Source: Costertonia aggregata
GTDB taxonomy: Bacteria > Bacteroidota > Bacteroidia > Flavobacteriales > Flavobacteriaceae
Reading direction: 5' to 3'
Assembly: GCF_013402795.1 (NCBI RefSeq)
Contig: NZ_CP058595.1
Coordinates: 3,822,001-3,886,000, forward strand
Length of the DNA: 64,000 bases
Below are positions 52,968 through 63,284 of the stretch, piece by piece (position 1 is the stretch's first letter; the number at the start of each line of letters is the position of its first letter). The notes under the pieces were generated by a model. The model was given only the letters and a program-made list of their open reading frames with translations, was not told the origin of the DNA and ran no database searches. The position numbers were made by a program, and so were the translations under genes.

Positions 52968-53474
52968 ATGAGAAATTTAGGAAAAATAAGTTCTAGGCAT
53001 TTCATCTTGTTTTTTATTCTGATTCTTTTCGGAGCAGAATTACAGGCCCAATTTGGAAGAGGGGGAGGCTTTGGCAGAGGAGGTTTCGGTAACGGCAGAC
53101 AACGAAACCCAATACCCCAGGCGCAGGACAACCCTAAACCACCGGAGCCTAAAACCGCCGAACAAATCGTTGACGAAGAAATGCCATCCATTATCGAAGC
53201 GTTAAGTTTAAACGCTTTTGAAGCGGCCGTAATGAGTTCAACGTTAAAAAAGTACGTGCAAGAACGTATCGAATTACAAATCCTGGAACTACCTGCCGAT
53301 AAGATGCGGGAAGCTTATGAAAAAATCACAAAACGGCAAGACGAAGAATTAAAAGTAGGGCTTCCACCGGAAAAGTATGAAGCATTTGTTGAGCTCCAAA
53401 AAAATGGTGTCAACAAGACCCTAAAAAATAAAAAGAGAGAAAAAAAGAAAAAAAAGAAAAAATCTAAAACTTAG
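52968..53474 (+). CDS. Exported Gly-rich/Lys-tailed protein of unknown function
   Basis: A 168-residue protein with signal peptide (HFILFFILILFGAELQAQ), then a Gly/Arg/Phe stretch (FGRGGGFGRGGFGNGRQ), a Pro-rich linker, a helical middle (EEMPSIIEALSLNAFEAAVMSSTLKKYVQERIELQILEL) recalling Spy/CpxP-like periplasmic helical proteins, and a Lys-rich tail. It ends one base before a TonB receptor starts, so the two are coupled. I do not recognise the family. Confidence 0.8.
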   Translation: MRNLGKISSRHFILFFILILFGAELQAQFGRGGGFGRGGFGNGRQRNPIPQAQDNPKPPEPKTAEQIVDEEMPSIIEALSLNAFEAAVMSSTLKKYVQERIELQILELPADKMREAYEKITKRQDEELKVGLPPEKYEAFVELQKNGVNKTLKNKKREKKKKKKKSKT

Positions 53475-53475
53475 C

Positions 53476-55950
53476 ATGCATAAATTCCTTCCCTCGCTAT
53501 TCATCCTTTTACTCACATTTTCATACGGTCAACGCCCACAAGGCAAAAGACCAAACCCGATAAAAATAACAGGGACAGTTTTAGACAAAGATACCGATCA
53601 ACCTCTTGAATATGCTACTTTGGTTCTCCAAAGTATACGAAACCCGGATAAAATCACGGGAGGAATAACTGACATAAACGGAAAATTCAATGTAGAGGCT
53701 TTTCCAGGAAAATATAACGTTAGAGTCGAATATATTTCTTACAAGACTTATGTTTTGGAATCACAAACATTTCAAAGCTCTACAGATTTAGGAATCATCA
53801 AACTTGGTTTGGATGTAGCCCAGCTAGAGGCAGTCGAAGTTGTGGGCGAGAAGACTTCAGTCGAGGTAAGGCTTGATAAAAAAATATATAACGTCGGTAA
53901 AGATTTAACCAATAGTGGTGCTACCATAAGTGATGCCTTGGACAACATACCTTCGGTAACCGTTGATGTAGATGGTGCCATCGCACTTCGAGGTAATGGC
54001 AACGTTAGAATACTGATCAACGGTAGACCGTCTGCTCTGGCAGGTTTTGGTTCAACCGATGCCTTGCAACAACTTCCTGCTGATGCCATCGAAAAGGTAG
54101 AAGTGATTACCAGCCCATCGGCACGCTATGATGCAGAAGGTACAGCTGGTATTTTGAATATAGTCCTTAAAAAGGAAAAAACACGGGGATTTAATGGCAC
54201 CATAAATACCAATATCGGTTATCCCGAAAGGGCCGGCATAACAGCTAACCTTAATTTGAGGACCAATAAGTTCAACCTGTTCAATACCATAGGATACTCT
54301 TACAGGAGACCTCCGGGGAATGGTTTTTTTGACAATACTTATTTTGACGGCGCTTTTGATAGAATCATTGAAGATAGAGATATAATTAGGTCAAATAGCG
54401 GCTTTAACGCCAACTTGGGGATAGAGTACTTTTTAACGGAAAGCTCTTCGCTCACCGCAAGTATATTTGGTAGAATAAACGATGGTGAGGATATCACCGA
54501 GAACAATACCACCCGTTTTGTTTCAAACAGTATAGACAGCCGAACCTTGAGGCGTGAAATTGAAATAGAGGATGAAAAATCGTATCAATTGTCCATAAAC
54601 TACAATAACGACTTTAATGATGAAGGCCATAAGCTTACCGCCGACTTTCAGTATTCCTATGATGAAGAAGTAAAACCAACAACAATCATTGAAAACAATA
54701 CGTTTCCCAACGAGCAAGCCATCGCTAGTGAGAATATCAATGAAATCGAAAAGCAAAATGAGGTCTTGATACAGGCAGATTATGTTCTACCTATGGGCGA
54801 TGCTCAATTTGAAGCAGGCTACAGGGGCAATTTTGAAGAGAACGATAATGACTTTAGCCTCGAAGAATTAAATTTGGAAACCAACATTTTTGTACCCAAT
54901 CTTGGGCTGACCAATCGTTTTATATTCAACCAAAATGTAAATGCAGTTTATGCACAGTATGGAAACAAATATGGGAAATTTTCATTTTTAACAGGCCTAA
55001 GGCTAGAAAACACCCAGCTTAAGGGGGAAGTCATTGGAGTAGACGTAACCACATTACAGGAAATATTAGGACCCGAAATTGATTTGGATTTTGACAAAAA
55101 CTATCTTGGTCTTTTTCCCACTGTAAACCTAACCTATGAACTTGCTGAAAACGAAAATATAACCTTGGGTTACAATCGGCGAATCAACAGGCCCAGAGGT
55201 TGGTTCATCAATCCTTTTCCCTCTCGTTCCAGCAGAACCAATGTTTTTCAAGGAAATCCCGATTTAGACCCAGCTTTTGCAAATGCATTTGATTTGGGGT
55301 ATTTAAAACGATGGAAAAAATTGACCCTCACATCATCGGTTTATTATCAAAAAGAAACCAATTCGTTTGAAAGAATACAAGAAGAAACCGGTGAAATCAC
55401 CACCGATGGTATCGTTATCATCCGATCAATCCCCATCAACCTTTCCACAAACGAACGTGTAGGCGCCGAACTGGGACTGCTATACAATCCGACCAAATGG
55501 TGGCGAATAAACGGTAGTTTCAACTTTTTTCAATTTAATTCGGACGGGGTGTTCAACGGCATTGATTTCGGTGCAAAAAACACAAGTTGGTTTTCTCGTT
55601 TTAGCTCAAAAGTAACATTGCCCGCAAAAATTGATTGGCAAACCAACGCATTTTATCGTGGCCCCACGCAAAACGCACAAACTGAAAATGAAGGCATTTT
55701 CTCAATCAATATTGCCTTGAGCAAAGATATTTTAAAGGATAAGGGTACCATTGCCTTTAATGTAAGTGATTTACTGAATTCCAGAAAGCGAATGTCGTTT
55801 ACCCAGACACCTTTTTTTACTTCCGATAGTGAATTTCAATGGAGAGAACGTCAATTTACGCTTTCTTTCGTTTACAGGATAAATCAGAAAAAACAGAATA
55901 GCAACAACCGGAAGCGGGATGAAAACAGCAATGACGATGAGGAATATTAA
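53476..55950 (+). CDS. TonB-dependent receptor-like outer-membrane barrel protein
   Basis: An 824-residue outer-membrane protein. Signal peptide about 1-19, a carboxypeptidase-regulatory-like domain at about 32-120 (GTVLDKDTDQPLEYATLVL), a plug at about 130-225 (LTNSGATISDALDNIPSVTVDVDGAIALRGNGNVRILINGRPS), and a barrel to the end belonging to the outer-membrane beta-barrel group (YNRRINRPRGWFINPF, FQGNPDLDPAFANAFDLGY). Its C-terminus is an unusual charged Asn/Asp/Glu tail instead of an aromatic. Cotranscribed with the preceding exported protein. Substrate unknown. Confidence 0.93.
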   Translation: MHKFLPSLFILLLTFSYGQRPQGKRPNPIKITGTVLDKDTDQPLEYATLVLQSIRNPDKITGGITDINGKFNVEAFPGKYNVRVEYISYKTYVLESQTFQSSTDLGIIKLGLDVAQLEAVEVVGEKTSVEVRLDKKIYNVGKDLTNSGATISDALDNIPSVTVDVDGAIALRGNGNVRILINGRPSALAGFGSTDALQQLPADAIEKVEVITSPSARYDAEGTAGILNIVLKKEKTRGFNGTINTNIGYPERAGITANLNLRTNKFNLFNTIGYSYRRPPGNGFFDNTYFDGAFDRIIEDRDIIRSNSGFNANLGIEYFLTESSSLTASIFGRINDGEDITENNTTRFVSNSIDSRTLRREIEIEDEKSYQLSINYNNDFNDEGHKLTADFQYSYDEEVKPTTIIENNTFPNEQAIASENINEIEKQNEVLIQADYVLPMGDAQFEAGYRGNFEENDNDFSLEELNLETNIFVPNLGLTNRFIFNQNVNAVYAQYGNKYGKFSFLTGLRLENTQLKGEVIGVDVTTLQEILGPEIDLDFDKNYLGLFPTVNLTYELAENENITLGYNRRINRPRGWFINPFPSRSSRTNVFQGNPDLDPAFANAFDLGYLKRWKKLTLTSSVYYQKETNSFERIQEETGEITTDGIVIIRSIPINLSTNERVGAELGLLYNPTKWWRINGSFNFFQFNSDGVFNGIDFGAKNTSWFSRFSSKVTLPAKIDWQTNAFYRGPTQNAQTENEGIFSINIALSKDILKDKGTIAFNVSDLLNSRKRMSFTQTPFFTSDSEFQWRERQFTLSFVYRINQKKQNSNNRKRDENSNDDEEY

Positions 55951-55967
55951 TACATAAGAAATCAACA

Positions 55968-55995
55968 AAAAAGCAGCCAATCGGCTGCTTTTTTT
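55968..55995. terminator. Bidirectional terminator
   Basis: AAAAAAGCAGCC (loop AATC) GGCTGCTTTTTT, about 18 bases past the receptor stop. The convergent 58-residue gene stops at its right edge. Confidence 0.92.
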
Positions 55996-56170
55996 ATTGT
56001 CCGTTGCGTTTAGCCCTTCTGGCTTCTCGCTTTTCTTTAAAAAACTCGATAAGGTTACCCGTTAACCAGTAAGGAATAACAAAGGTCAATAAAAAAATCA
56101 TTAGCCAAAAACCGATGGTCAATATGGTCAAAAACGCTAAAAATCCTAAATATTGGTCAAATTCAAACAT
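55994..56170 (-). CDS. 58-residue single-domain membrane protein
   Basis: A 58-residue protein beginning MFEFDQYLGFLAFLTILTIG, with one long or two short hydrophobic segments (residues 8-41) and a basic C-terminus (FFKEKREARRAKRNGQ). It uses its own ATG and shares the receptor terminator. The regular hydrophobic-then-basic profile and absence of internal stops support coding. Function unknown. Confidence 0.72.
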   Translation of the reverse strand: MFEFDQYLGFLAFLTILTIGFWLMIFLLTFVIPYWLTGNLIEFFKEKREARRAKRNGQ

Positions 56171-56319
56171 TATCTACACATTTATGATACAAAGATACTT
56201 GGAAATGGTCTAAATCTGCAAACCAAAATGAAAAAAATCTTCCATTTTAATTTTAAAAGCCATGGTATCATTATATAAAAGCTATATTTTACCTTTGTCT
56301 TATCCGAAAAAATAACGAT

Positions 56320-57717
56320 ATGAGTTTTAGAATAGAAAAAGATACTATGGGCGAGGTAAAGGTACCCGCCGATAAATATTGGGGTGCCCAAACTGAGCGT
56401 TCCCGAAATAATTTTAAAATAGGCGCACCGGCTTCTATGCCGTTGGACATTGTGTATGGCTTTGCTTATCTTAAAAAAGCCGCTGCGCATACCAATTGTG
56501 AATTGGGTGTGCTCTCCCAAGAAAAAAGGGATTTGATTTCTCAAGTATGCGACGAAATACTGGAAAACAAGCATGATGACCAGTTCCCCTTGGTTATTTG
56601 GCAAACTGGTTCCGGAACTCAGAGTAATATGAACGTTAACGAAGTAATCGCCAATAGAGCACATGAAATTGCTGGAAAAAAAATAGGGGAAGGTGACAAA
56701 ACCATTCAGCCCAATGATGATGTAAACAAATCCCAGTCCTCCAATGATACTTTTCCAACGGGAATGCATATTGCAGCCTATAAAAAAATAGTGGAAGTTA
56801 CCATTCCCGGAGTCACCGCCTTGAGAAATACATTACATAAAAAATCGATAACATTTCACGACGTGGTCAAAATAGGGCGTACCCACTTAATGGATGCTAC
56901 CCCATTGACGCTAGGGCAGGAATTTTCAGGCTACGTTTCCCAATTGGACCATGGTTTGAAAGCCTTGAATGCAACGTTAGACCATCTAAGCGAACTCGCA
57001 CTTGGTGGTACGGCAGTCGGTACTGGATTGAACACACCACATGGCTATGATGTTCTAGTGGCCAAATATATAGCCGATTTTACCAAATTGCCTTTCAAGA
57101 CCGCTGATAACAAGTTTGAAGCGTTAGCAGCGCATGACGCCATTGTAGAAACCCACGGTGCACTCAAGCAGTTGGCGGTATCGCTAAACAAGATAGCCAA
57201 TGACATTCGTATGATGGCTTCGGGACCTCGTTCAGGTATAGGCGAAATACTAATACCAGCCAATGAGCCGGGCAGTTCAATTATGCCAGGTAAAGTGAAT
57301 CCTACACAGTGCGAAGCATTGACCATGGTTTGTGCACAGGTTATGGGCAATGATGTGGCCATTGGTGTCGGTGGCACCCAAGGGCATTACGAACTTAATG
57401 TATTTAAACCCATGATGGCGGCTAACCTTTTACAGTCGGCGCAGCTCATTGGTGATGCCTGTGTGAGTTTTGATGTTAATTGTGCCCAAGGCATTGAGCC
57501 CAACCATAAAATCATTAAGCAATTGTTGAACAATTCATTAATGCTGGTAACCGCACTTAATACAAAAATAGGCTACTACAAAGCTGCTGAAATAGCCAAT
57601 ACGGCCCATGAAAACGGTACGACCCTAAAAGAAGAAGCCATTAACCTTGGGTATGTAACGGCCGAAGAATATGATGAATGGGTAAAGCCCGAAAAAATGG
57701 TTGGTTCGTTAAAGTAA
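56320..57717 (+). CDS. fumC: Fumarate hydratase class II
   Basis: Class II fumarase (465 aa), converting fumarate to L-malate in the TCA cycle. All hallmark regions are visible: [26 protein letters not shown] at the start, [50 protein letters not shown] and the catalytic-loop signature [17 protein letters not shown]. It is oxygen-stable, without an FeS cluster. A TACCTTTG box (56290-56297) upstream fits a -7 element. Single-gene unit. Confidence 0.98.
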   Translation: MSFRIEKDTMGEVKVPADKYWGAQTERSRNNFKIGAPASMPLDIVYGFAYLKKAAAHTNCELGVLSQEKRDLISQVCDEILENKHDDQFPLVIWQTGSGTQSNMNVNEVIANRAHEIAGKKIGEGDKTIQPNDDVNKSQSSNDTFPTGMHIAAYKKIVEVTIPGVTALRNTLHKKSITFHDVVKIGRTHLMDATPLTLGQEFSGYVSQLDHGLKALNATLDHLSELALGGTAVGTGLNTPHGYDVLVAKYIADFTKLPFKTADNKFEALAAHDAIVETHGALKQLAVSLNKIANDIRMMASGPRSGIGEILIPANEPGSSIMPGKVNPTQCEALTMVCAQVMGNDVAIGVGGTQGHYELNVFKPMMAANLLQSAQLIGDACVSFDVNCAQGIEPNHKIIKQLLNNSLMLVTALNTKIGYYKAAEIANTAHENGTTLKEEAINLGYVTAEEYDEWVKPEKMVGSLK

Positions 57718-57748
57718 ACATCAAATAACAATTTATTGAACAGAAATT

Positions 57749-57783
57749 AAAAAAGGGACTGTCAATGAAGATAGTCCCTTTTC
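57749..57783. terminator. Bidirectional terminator
   Basis: AAAAGGGACT pairs with AGTCCCTTTT, with the stem extended inward by GTC/GAT, between convergent fumC and the coiled-coil membrane protein. Confidence 0.9.
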
Positions 57784-57817
57784 TCTATAAATGGATAGTG
57801 TTTAAATACCCCGCTTT

Positions 57818-58705
57818 TTACTTCAGTTCAAATTTATTCGTGGCCAATAATTTTAACTGGCTATCATAAACATTTACCATATGCGTTCCCTTTTGGAATT
57901 CGCTTGCCGGTTTGGAAATGTAATCACAAATATCCAAGTTCTTGTTTTCGTAATAGAAATTAGTCCCTTTGCTATATGTGATAGAAGCACCAGAATCATT
58001 GGATTTAGCAAATGACTCGCCAAGAACGTTGCCCTGTGGGTCTAAGACCTCAATGTAAAACTCTCTGTCACCTGCTTGGGCAATCACGTTGTCGGCAACT
58101 GTAAAACATACCTTTAACTTATCCGTCTTGTTAGCTCTTGATGTAGAAACCAATTTGCCATTGTTACGCTCTTTGACGGCGTCAATGGACATTTTGGACA
58201 AGTTTAAGGCAGAACCTTTTTCTACAACATCGGCCAATTGCGTATTTTGCACTACCAAAGAATCATTAAAAACAGTTTGCTTTTCCAATTCAACAAAAGT
58301 ACTGTCTCTTTGCATCGCCAAGAAAGAGTTGGACTGTGTTAAAGAATCCACTTGCTTTAATAAACGCTCTCTTTGTCTCTTTAAATCGGATACCTGCCTT
58401 CTGTATCTTGATAATGAAGCAATGTCCGCTTTCATGTTTTTGACAGAATCAATATACTTTGCAATATTGTCCCTGGCACTAACCAATTCTTCATTGGTCG
58501 CATTGCTCTCTAAAATAGCTTTGTCATATTCGGATTTTAGGCTGTTCAGATCAGAAACCACATAATCCTTTTCTTTCATTAAATCTGCGGTCACCTTTTG
58601 CTTATCTTGGTATAAGCTAACGGTGTAAATGACCACGCCTAGTAATATAACGCCTAAAAGACCAGCTATCACTTTTAAACCATTGTTACTTTTTGTTTCA
58701 CTCAT
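57818..58705 (-). CDS. Membrane-anchored coiled-coil protein
   Basis: A 295-residue protein with one N-terminal transmembrane helix (GLKVIAGLLGVILLGVVIYTVSLY), then a long coiled coil (about residues 33-160: heptads in DLNSLKSEYDKAILESNATNEELVSARDN, SLSRYRRQVSDLKRQRERLLKQVDSL) and a beta-rich globular C-terminal domain (KVCFTVADNVIAQAGDREFYIEVLDPQGNVLGE). I recall similar proteins in many Bacteroidota but no assigned function. A periplasmic scaffold is a plausible reading. Confidence 0.85.
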   Translation of the reverse strand: MSETKSNNGLKVIAGLLGVILLGVVIYTVSLYQDKQKVTADLMKEKDYVVSDLNSLKSEYDKAILESNATNEELVSARDNIAKYIDSVKNMKADIASLSRYRRQVSDLKRQRERLLKQVDSLTQSNSFLAMQRDSTFVELEKQTVFNDSLVVQNTQLADVVEKGSALNLSKMSIDAVKERNNGKLVSTSRANKTDKLKVCFTVADNVIAQAGDREFYIEVLDPQGNVLGESFAKSNDSGASITYSKGTNFYYENKNLDICDYISKPASEFQKGTHMVNVYDSQLKLLATNKFELK

Positions 58706-58868
58706 AATAATAAATTTAAAATTCTAACTTATTAACTTAATTGTTTGTTTGTATCAGTCATATATACGAGGTAATTTTATTTTTAGACGTTGCGGTATAT
58801 TTTTGCTGGATTATCCGTACCGATAAATCGATATATTTACTCCACTCCCCTTAAGCATTCAAATACCC

Positions 58869-59348
58869 ATGGCCATTGAAATAATACCCTTTCATGAAAA
58901 ATATGCACAGCGGTTCAAGGAACTGAATACATCATGGTTGAAAAAATATTTTTATGTGGAAGAAAAAGATACCGTTCTTCTGGATAATTCAAAAGCAGTC
59001 ATTATTGATACGGGCGGATATATATTTTTTGCTAAATACAATACAGCGATTGTGGGCTGCTTTTCTTTTATAAAAATTGATGATACCCATTACGAACTAG
59101 GTAAAATGGCCGTAGATAGCAATTTTCAGGGCTTGGGAATAGGCCAAGAGCTTTTACGATTCGCATTGGATTTTTCCAAAAAACAAGGTTGGCACAAAAT
59201 CACGCTATATTCAAGCACTAAATTACCCCATGCGCTTTATCTTTATAAGAAATATGGTTTTGTGGAAATTGATTTGGAAAAGGATTTACCCTACGCCCGT
59301 AGCGATATTAAAATGGAACTTTTATTACATAAAACTAAATCAAAATGA
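58869..59348 (+). CDS. GNAT-family N-acetyltransferase
   Basis: A 159-residue GNAT acetyltransferase. YELGKMAVDSNFQGLGIGQELLRFALDFSKKQGWHKITLYSSTKLPHALYLYKKYGFVEID holds motif A (the Q/RxxGxG/A acetyl-CoA loop at QGLGIGQ) and motif B (ALYLYKKYGF). The acceptor is unknown. It overlaps the next gene by ATGA. A TATTTTTG (58798-58805) upstream resembles a -7 box. Confidence 0.93.
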   Translation: MAIEIIPFHEKYAQRFKELNTSWLKKYFYVEEKDTVLLDNSKAVIIDTGGYIFFAKYNTAIVGCFSFIKIDDTHYELGKMAVDSNFQGLGIGQELLRFALDFSKKQGWHKITLYSSTKLPHALYLYKKYGFVEIDLEKDLPYARSDIKMELLLHKTKSK

Positions 59349-60139
59349 AAAATACAATTTATGTTGGCCTTATAGCCGGACTACTATTTTTTAACTGTAA
59401 GGAAAACCAAAAAAAGAACGAAACGATAAAAGTTGTCGCCAATACCCAAACCACGACAAAAGAAAAACCTGAATTGAAGATAATCCCTATTGAACATGCG
59501 ACCACTGTTTTGGAATGGGGCGATATTGTTGTTTATGTAGACCCAGTTGGTGGTGCAAAAGCCTTTGAAAACCAAAAACAACCCGACCTAATTCTCATTA
59601 CCGATATACACGGTGACCATTTAAGCGTAGAAACGCTAGAGGCATTGAACACCAAAAAAGCCAAAATTATTGTTCCGCAGGCAGTAGCCGACAAGATTCC
59701 CAGTGAGTTTACACCCCAGTTAGATGTGCTGAACAATGGGGAAAACAAAGAGCGTTATGGCATAACAATTGAAGCCATTCCCATGTACAATCTGCGCAAA
59801 GAAGCCCTAAAATTTCACGAGAAGGGGCGTGGTAATGGATATGTATTGAATATGAATGGGCAACGCATCTATTTTTCGGGAGATACCGAAGATATTCCCG
59901 AAATGAGGGCATTGAAAAATATTGATAAGGCTTTTGTGTGCATGAACCTGCCCTACACCATGACCGAAGAAAGTGCGGCATCCGCTGTTTTGGAATTTCA
60001 ACCCGAACAAGTATATCCGTATCACTACAGGGGAAGACCGGATGTAAGTGATGTGGCCAAATTCAAAAATTTGGTGAACGGCGCAAATCCCGATATTGAG
60101 GTAATTCAGCTAGATTGGTATCCAAACGATACGTTTTAA
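59345..60139 (+). CDS. MBL-fold lipoprotein hydrolase
   Basis: A 264-residue MBL-fold protein with an N-terminal lipobox (LLFFNC, about residues 14-19), placing it at the periplasmic side of a membrane. The metal motif is ITDIHGDHLSVETLE, that is D-x-HxDH with Asp in place of the first His (THxHxDH in most), which matches the UlaG/RomA-like group; further ligands are GDTEDIPEM (Asp) and YPYHYRG (His). The substrate is unknown. Coupled to the acetyltransferase gene. Confidence 0.9.
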   Translation: MKNTIYVGLIAGLLFFNCKENQKKNETIKVVANTQTTTKEKPELKIIPIEHATTVLEWGDIVVYVDPVGGAKAFENQKQPDLILITDIHGDHLSVETLEALNTKKAKIIVPQAVADKIPSEFTPQLDVLNNGENKERYGITIEAIPMYNLRKEALKFHEKGRGNGYVLNMNGQRIYFSGDTEDIPEMRALKNIDKAFVCMNLPYTMTEESAASAVLEFQPEQVYPYHYRGRPDVSDVAKFKNLVNGANPDIEVIQLDWYPNDTF

Positions 60140-60195
60140 AATATTGTCAAATCTAGTAAAACCAAAAATGCCATAATGGTCGCAAACCCTAAAAA

Positions 60196-61887
60196 TCAAC
60201 GTATCAACTTTTTGTACTTTATACGTTTAGGAATCAAGTCACCCCCTAAACGCTTCTTTTTGTTTTCCTCATAATCAGAGAACGAACCTTCAAAGAAGTA
60301 TACTTGTGAGTCGCCCTCAAAGGAAAGGATATGGGTACAGATACGATCCAAGAACCAACGGTCGTGAGAAATAACAACGGCACAACCCGCAAAGTTTTCA
60401 AGACCTTCTTCCAGTGCACGTAAAGTATTTACATCCAAATCATTAGTAGGCTCGTCCAACAGCAATACGTTGCCTTCTTCTTTTAAGGTCATTGCCAAAT
60501 GTAAGCGGTTGCGCTCACCGCCTGAGAGCATATTTACCTTTTTGTTCTGTTCACTGCCCGAAAAATTAAATCTGCTTAGATAGGCTCTCGAGTTTACTTG
60601 GCGACCTCCCATCATGACCAACTCCTGTTCGTCACTAAAATTTTGCCAAATGGTTTTTTCTGGGTCGATATTGGAGTGGCTTTGGTCTACATAAGCGATT
60701 TTGGCCGTATCGCCCACCTCAAATTCCCCGCTATCGGGAGTTTCCTCTCCCATAATCATTCTAAAAATAGTGGTTTTTCCAGCTCCGTTAGGTCCTATGA
60801 CACCTACAATACCAGCTTGTGGCAGCGTAAAGTTCAAATCCTCGTACAATAGTTTATCGCCATAGGCCTTGCTAACGCCCTTTGCTTTAATAACATTGGT
60901 ACCAAGTCGCGGACCATTAGGGATATAAATCTCCAGCTTCTCGTCCAGTTGTTTTTGGTCTTGGCTCATAAGCTTGTCATAGTTCTTCAAACGAGCTTTT
61001 TGTTTGGTTTGCCTACCTTTTGCTCCCTGACGTACCCAATCCAACTCACGTTCCAGGGTTTTTTGTCTTTTTGAGGCTTGCTTGCTTTCCTGTGCCAATC
61101 GTTTTGCTTTTTGATCTAACCAACTGGAATAGTTTCCTTTCCAAGGAATGCCTTCTCCCCTATCCAGTTCTAAAATCCAACCTGCGACGTTATCCAAAAA
61201 ATACCTATCGTGCGTAACTGCGATGACCGTTCCTTTATAGCTTGCCAAATGATGCTCCAACCAATGTACCGATTCTGCATCCAAATGGTTGGTAGGCTCG
61301 TCTAGCAATAATATTTCCGGTTCCTGTAACAATAATCGGCACAAGGCCACGCGCCTTCTTTCCCCTCCGGAAAGTACGCTTATTTTTTTATCGGAATCCG
61401 GTGTACGCAAGGCATCCATGGCAATTTCTAGCTTGGTATCCAGTTCCCAAGCATTGGATGCATCAATTTTGTCCTGAAGTTCGGCTTGCTTGTCCATTAA
61501 CTTCTGCATCTTGTCCGCATCCTCATATACCTCGGGTAGCCCAAACATATCGTTGATCTTGTTATACTCGTCCAATATGGCCACGGTATCGGCCACGCCT
61601 TCTTTAACAATTTCCAAAACGGTCTTATCTTCATCCAACTGAGGTTCCTGCTCCAAATACCCAACATTATACCCTGGGGAAAAGACAACATCGCCCTGAT
61701 AATTTTTATCCTCACCCGATATTATCTTCAATAAAGTGGATTTACCTGAACCGTTGAGACCCAAAATGCCTATTTTGGCACCATAGAAAAAACTCAAATA
61801 AATATTTTTAAGTACAGGGGTATTGGCTGTTTTATAAGTTTTTGTAACCCCCGACATAGAAAAAATGACTTTCTTATCGTCGCTCAT
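60196..61887 (-). CDS. ettA: Energy-dependent translational throttle protein EttA
   Basis: A 563-residue ABC-F protein. EttA binds the ribosomal E site and gates the first peptide-bond cycle according to ATP/ADP. Two ATPase domains are visible: GLNGSGKSTLLKI with LSGGERRRVALCR and DEPTNHLDAES, then GPNGAGKTTIFRM with LSGGERNRLHLAM and DEPTNDLDVNT. The arm region between TPDSDKK and the P-site linker is as in EttA. No membrane segment. Start at MSDDKKVIFSMSGVTKTY. Confidence 0.97.
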   Translation of the reverse strand: MSDDKKVIFSMSGVTKTYKTANTPVLKNIYLSFFYGAKIGILGLNGSGKSTLLKIISGEDKNYQGDVVFSPGYNVGYLEQEPQLDEDKTVLEIVKEGVADTVAILDEYNKINDMFGLPEVYEDADKMQKLMDKQAELQDKIDASNAWELDTKLEIAMDALRTPDSDKKISVLSGGERRRVALCRLLLQEPEILLLDEPTNHLDAESVHWLEHHLASYKGTVIAVTHDRYFLDNVAGWILELDRGEGIPWKGNYSSWLDQKAKRLAQESKQASKRQKTLERELDWVRQGAKGRQTKQKARLKNYDKLMSQDQKQLDEKLEIYIPNGPRLGTNVIKAKGVSKAYGDKLLYEDLNFTLPQAGIVGVIGPNGAGKTTIFRMIMGEETPDSGEFEVGDTAKIAYVDQSHSNIDPEKTIWQNFSDEQELVMMGGRQVNSRAYLSRFNFSGSEQNKKVNMLSGGERNRLHLAMTLKEEGNVLLLDEPTNDLDVNTLRALEEGLENFAGCAVVISHDRWFLDRICTHILSFEGDSQVYFFEGSFSDYEENKKKRLGGDLIPKRIKYKKLIR

Positions 61888-61959
61888 TTGTTATTCTTAG
61901 TTTACGAATTGAAAAGTTAATATAATTATAGTGTAGATTGATAATATATTGTTTTTTGG

Positions 61960-62142
61960 TCACACTCTACCTTTAAGGGCATTGAAGACCCATGCAATGG
62001 CAAAAAAACCGATACCTACCGAGGCAAAACCCCATCCGGCAACATCATCATACCTAAAGGCTCCCAGAGCTATAAGCGCACATCCCACAAAAATCATGAT
62101 AAAGGTAGCCCAAGCGAGCACTGTGTTTTTATTCATTCCCAT
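61960..62142 (-). CDS. CAL67264-type small membrane protein
   Basis: A 60-residue protein beginning MGMNKNTVLAWATFIMIFVG, with two hydrophobic segments (about residues 8-28 and 37-54) around the conserved YDDVAGWGFAS element and ending in FNALKGRV. I recall this as the flavobacterial CAL67264 family; function unknown. It is a real gene by the match over its whole length, despite its size. Confidence 0.86.
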   Translation of the reverse strand: MGMNKNTVLAWATFIMIFVGCALIALGAFRYDDVAGWGFASVGIGFFAIAWVFNALKGRV

Positions 62143-62229
62143 AGTATTTTTGGTTTAATTGGTCGGTAACTTCAAATATCGGAAATTTAGGAGAATTGTA
62201 TTGTTGTATAGTGCAAAAGTTTACATGGG

Positions 62230-63213
62230 TTACTTTTCAAAAGGAAATTTTACTCCCGTTAAACCCCGTACCTTATCCAATAAATCTATCAAATCAATGC
62301 TATTTTGGTGGCTCCATATCTTACTTTCCAACATATTATTTCGTAGACAACTATGCACTTCCTGTATTTCATGGTAGTAGCCCTTGCCCATGGTGGGTTT
62401 ATCTATAACTTTAATCGAATCATTCATCTCTATGGAAAAACCCTGTGCCTCATGCCATCTTGGGTGAATATGAATAGTACCATTTGTTGCTGAAATCTCG
62501 GCCTTCATTTCGGACTTTGAATTTAGTCCACTATACAATACGGCGTGGGCACTTTCATATTCAAATATCATAGCTGTCTGTATTTCTACCCCCGTGGCAT
62601 AAAATTTGGAGGATGCCTGAACATGTCTTGGTTTTCCCAATAGAAGATACGCTAAAAATATAGGATAAATACCAATGTCCAAAAGTGTACCGCCTGCCAA
62701 GTCGGGATTTAGTATTCTTCCCTTCTCGTCCCTGTCCAATGCGTAAAAGGCAAAATCTGCATGTATATATTTAATCTCGCCGATAGTCCCAGTATTAACC
62801 ATTTGTTTGACACTTTGTATGGTCGGGTTAAATCTGCTCCAAAGTGCTTCCATTAAAAACACCTTATTCTTTTTGGCAGAAACTATCATTTTTTTAACCT
62901 CATTACCATTCGTCCCCATTGGTTTCTCGCAAAGTACATGCTTACCGTGGTCCATAGCCTGGATTGACAGTTCTGCATGGTGGGTATGTGGTGTTGCTAT
63001 GTAAACTGCATCAACATCTTTGCATTCAAAAAGCTCTTGATAGCTACCAAAACCGTACTTGGACCCATACTGTTTTGAAAAACTTTTGGCCTTATCTATA
63101 CTTCTGGATGCTACGGCGGTAAGTTCGGCATCTTCAACAATCAACAAATCTTGTACAAAGTTGTGGGCAATATTTCCAAGCCCCAGTATTCCCCAACGTA
63201 TTTTTGAGTTCAT
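62230..63213 (-). CDS. Gfo/Idh/MocA family oxidoreductase (cytoplasmic)
   Basis: A 327-residue NAD(P)-dependent sugar-type oxidoreductase with the Rossmann site WGILGLGNIAHNFVQDL at the N-terminus, the EKP element in GKHVLCEKPMGTNGNEVKKM and the C-terminal substrate domain with AGGTLLDIGIYPIFLAYLL. No signal peptide, unlike the paralogue at 13.3-14.5 kb. Substrate unknown. Divergent from the acyl-CoA carboxylase gene. Confidence 0.93.
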   Translation of the reverse strand: MNSKIRWGILGLGNIAHNFVQDLLIVEDAELTAVASRSIDKAKSFSKQYGSKYGFGSYQELFECKDVDAVYIATPHTHHAELSIQAMDHGKHVLCEKPMGTNGNEVKKMIVSAKKNKVFLMEALWSRFNPTIQSVKQMVNTGTIGEIKYIHADFAFYALDRDEKGRILNPDLAGGTLLDIGIYPIFLAYLLLGKPRHVQASSKFYATGVEIQTAMIFEYESAHAVLYSGLNSKSEMKAEISATNGTIHIHPRWHEAQGFSIEMNDSIKVIDKPTMGKGYYHEIQEVHSCLRNNMLESKIWSHQNSIDLIDLLDKVRGLTGVKFPFEK

Positions 63214-63284
63214 TTATCCAAAATATTTTATCAAAGTTAATAAATATTACTCCTTATCTTTACGGGTAAAAGAAAGCACAAATA

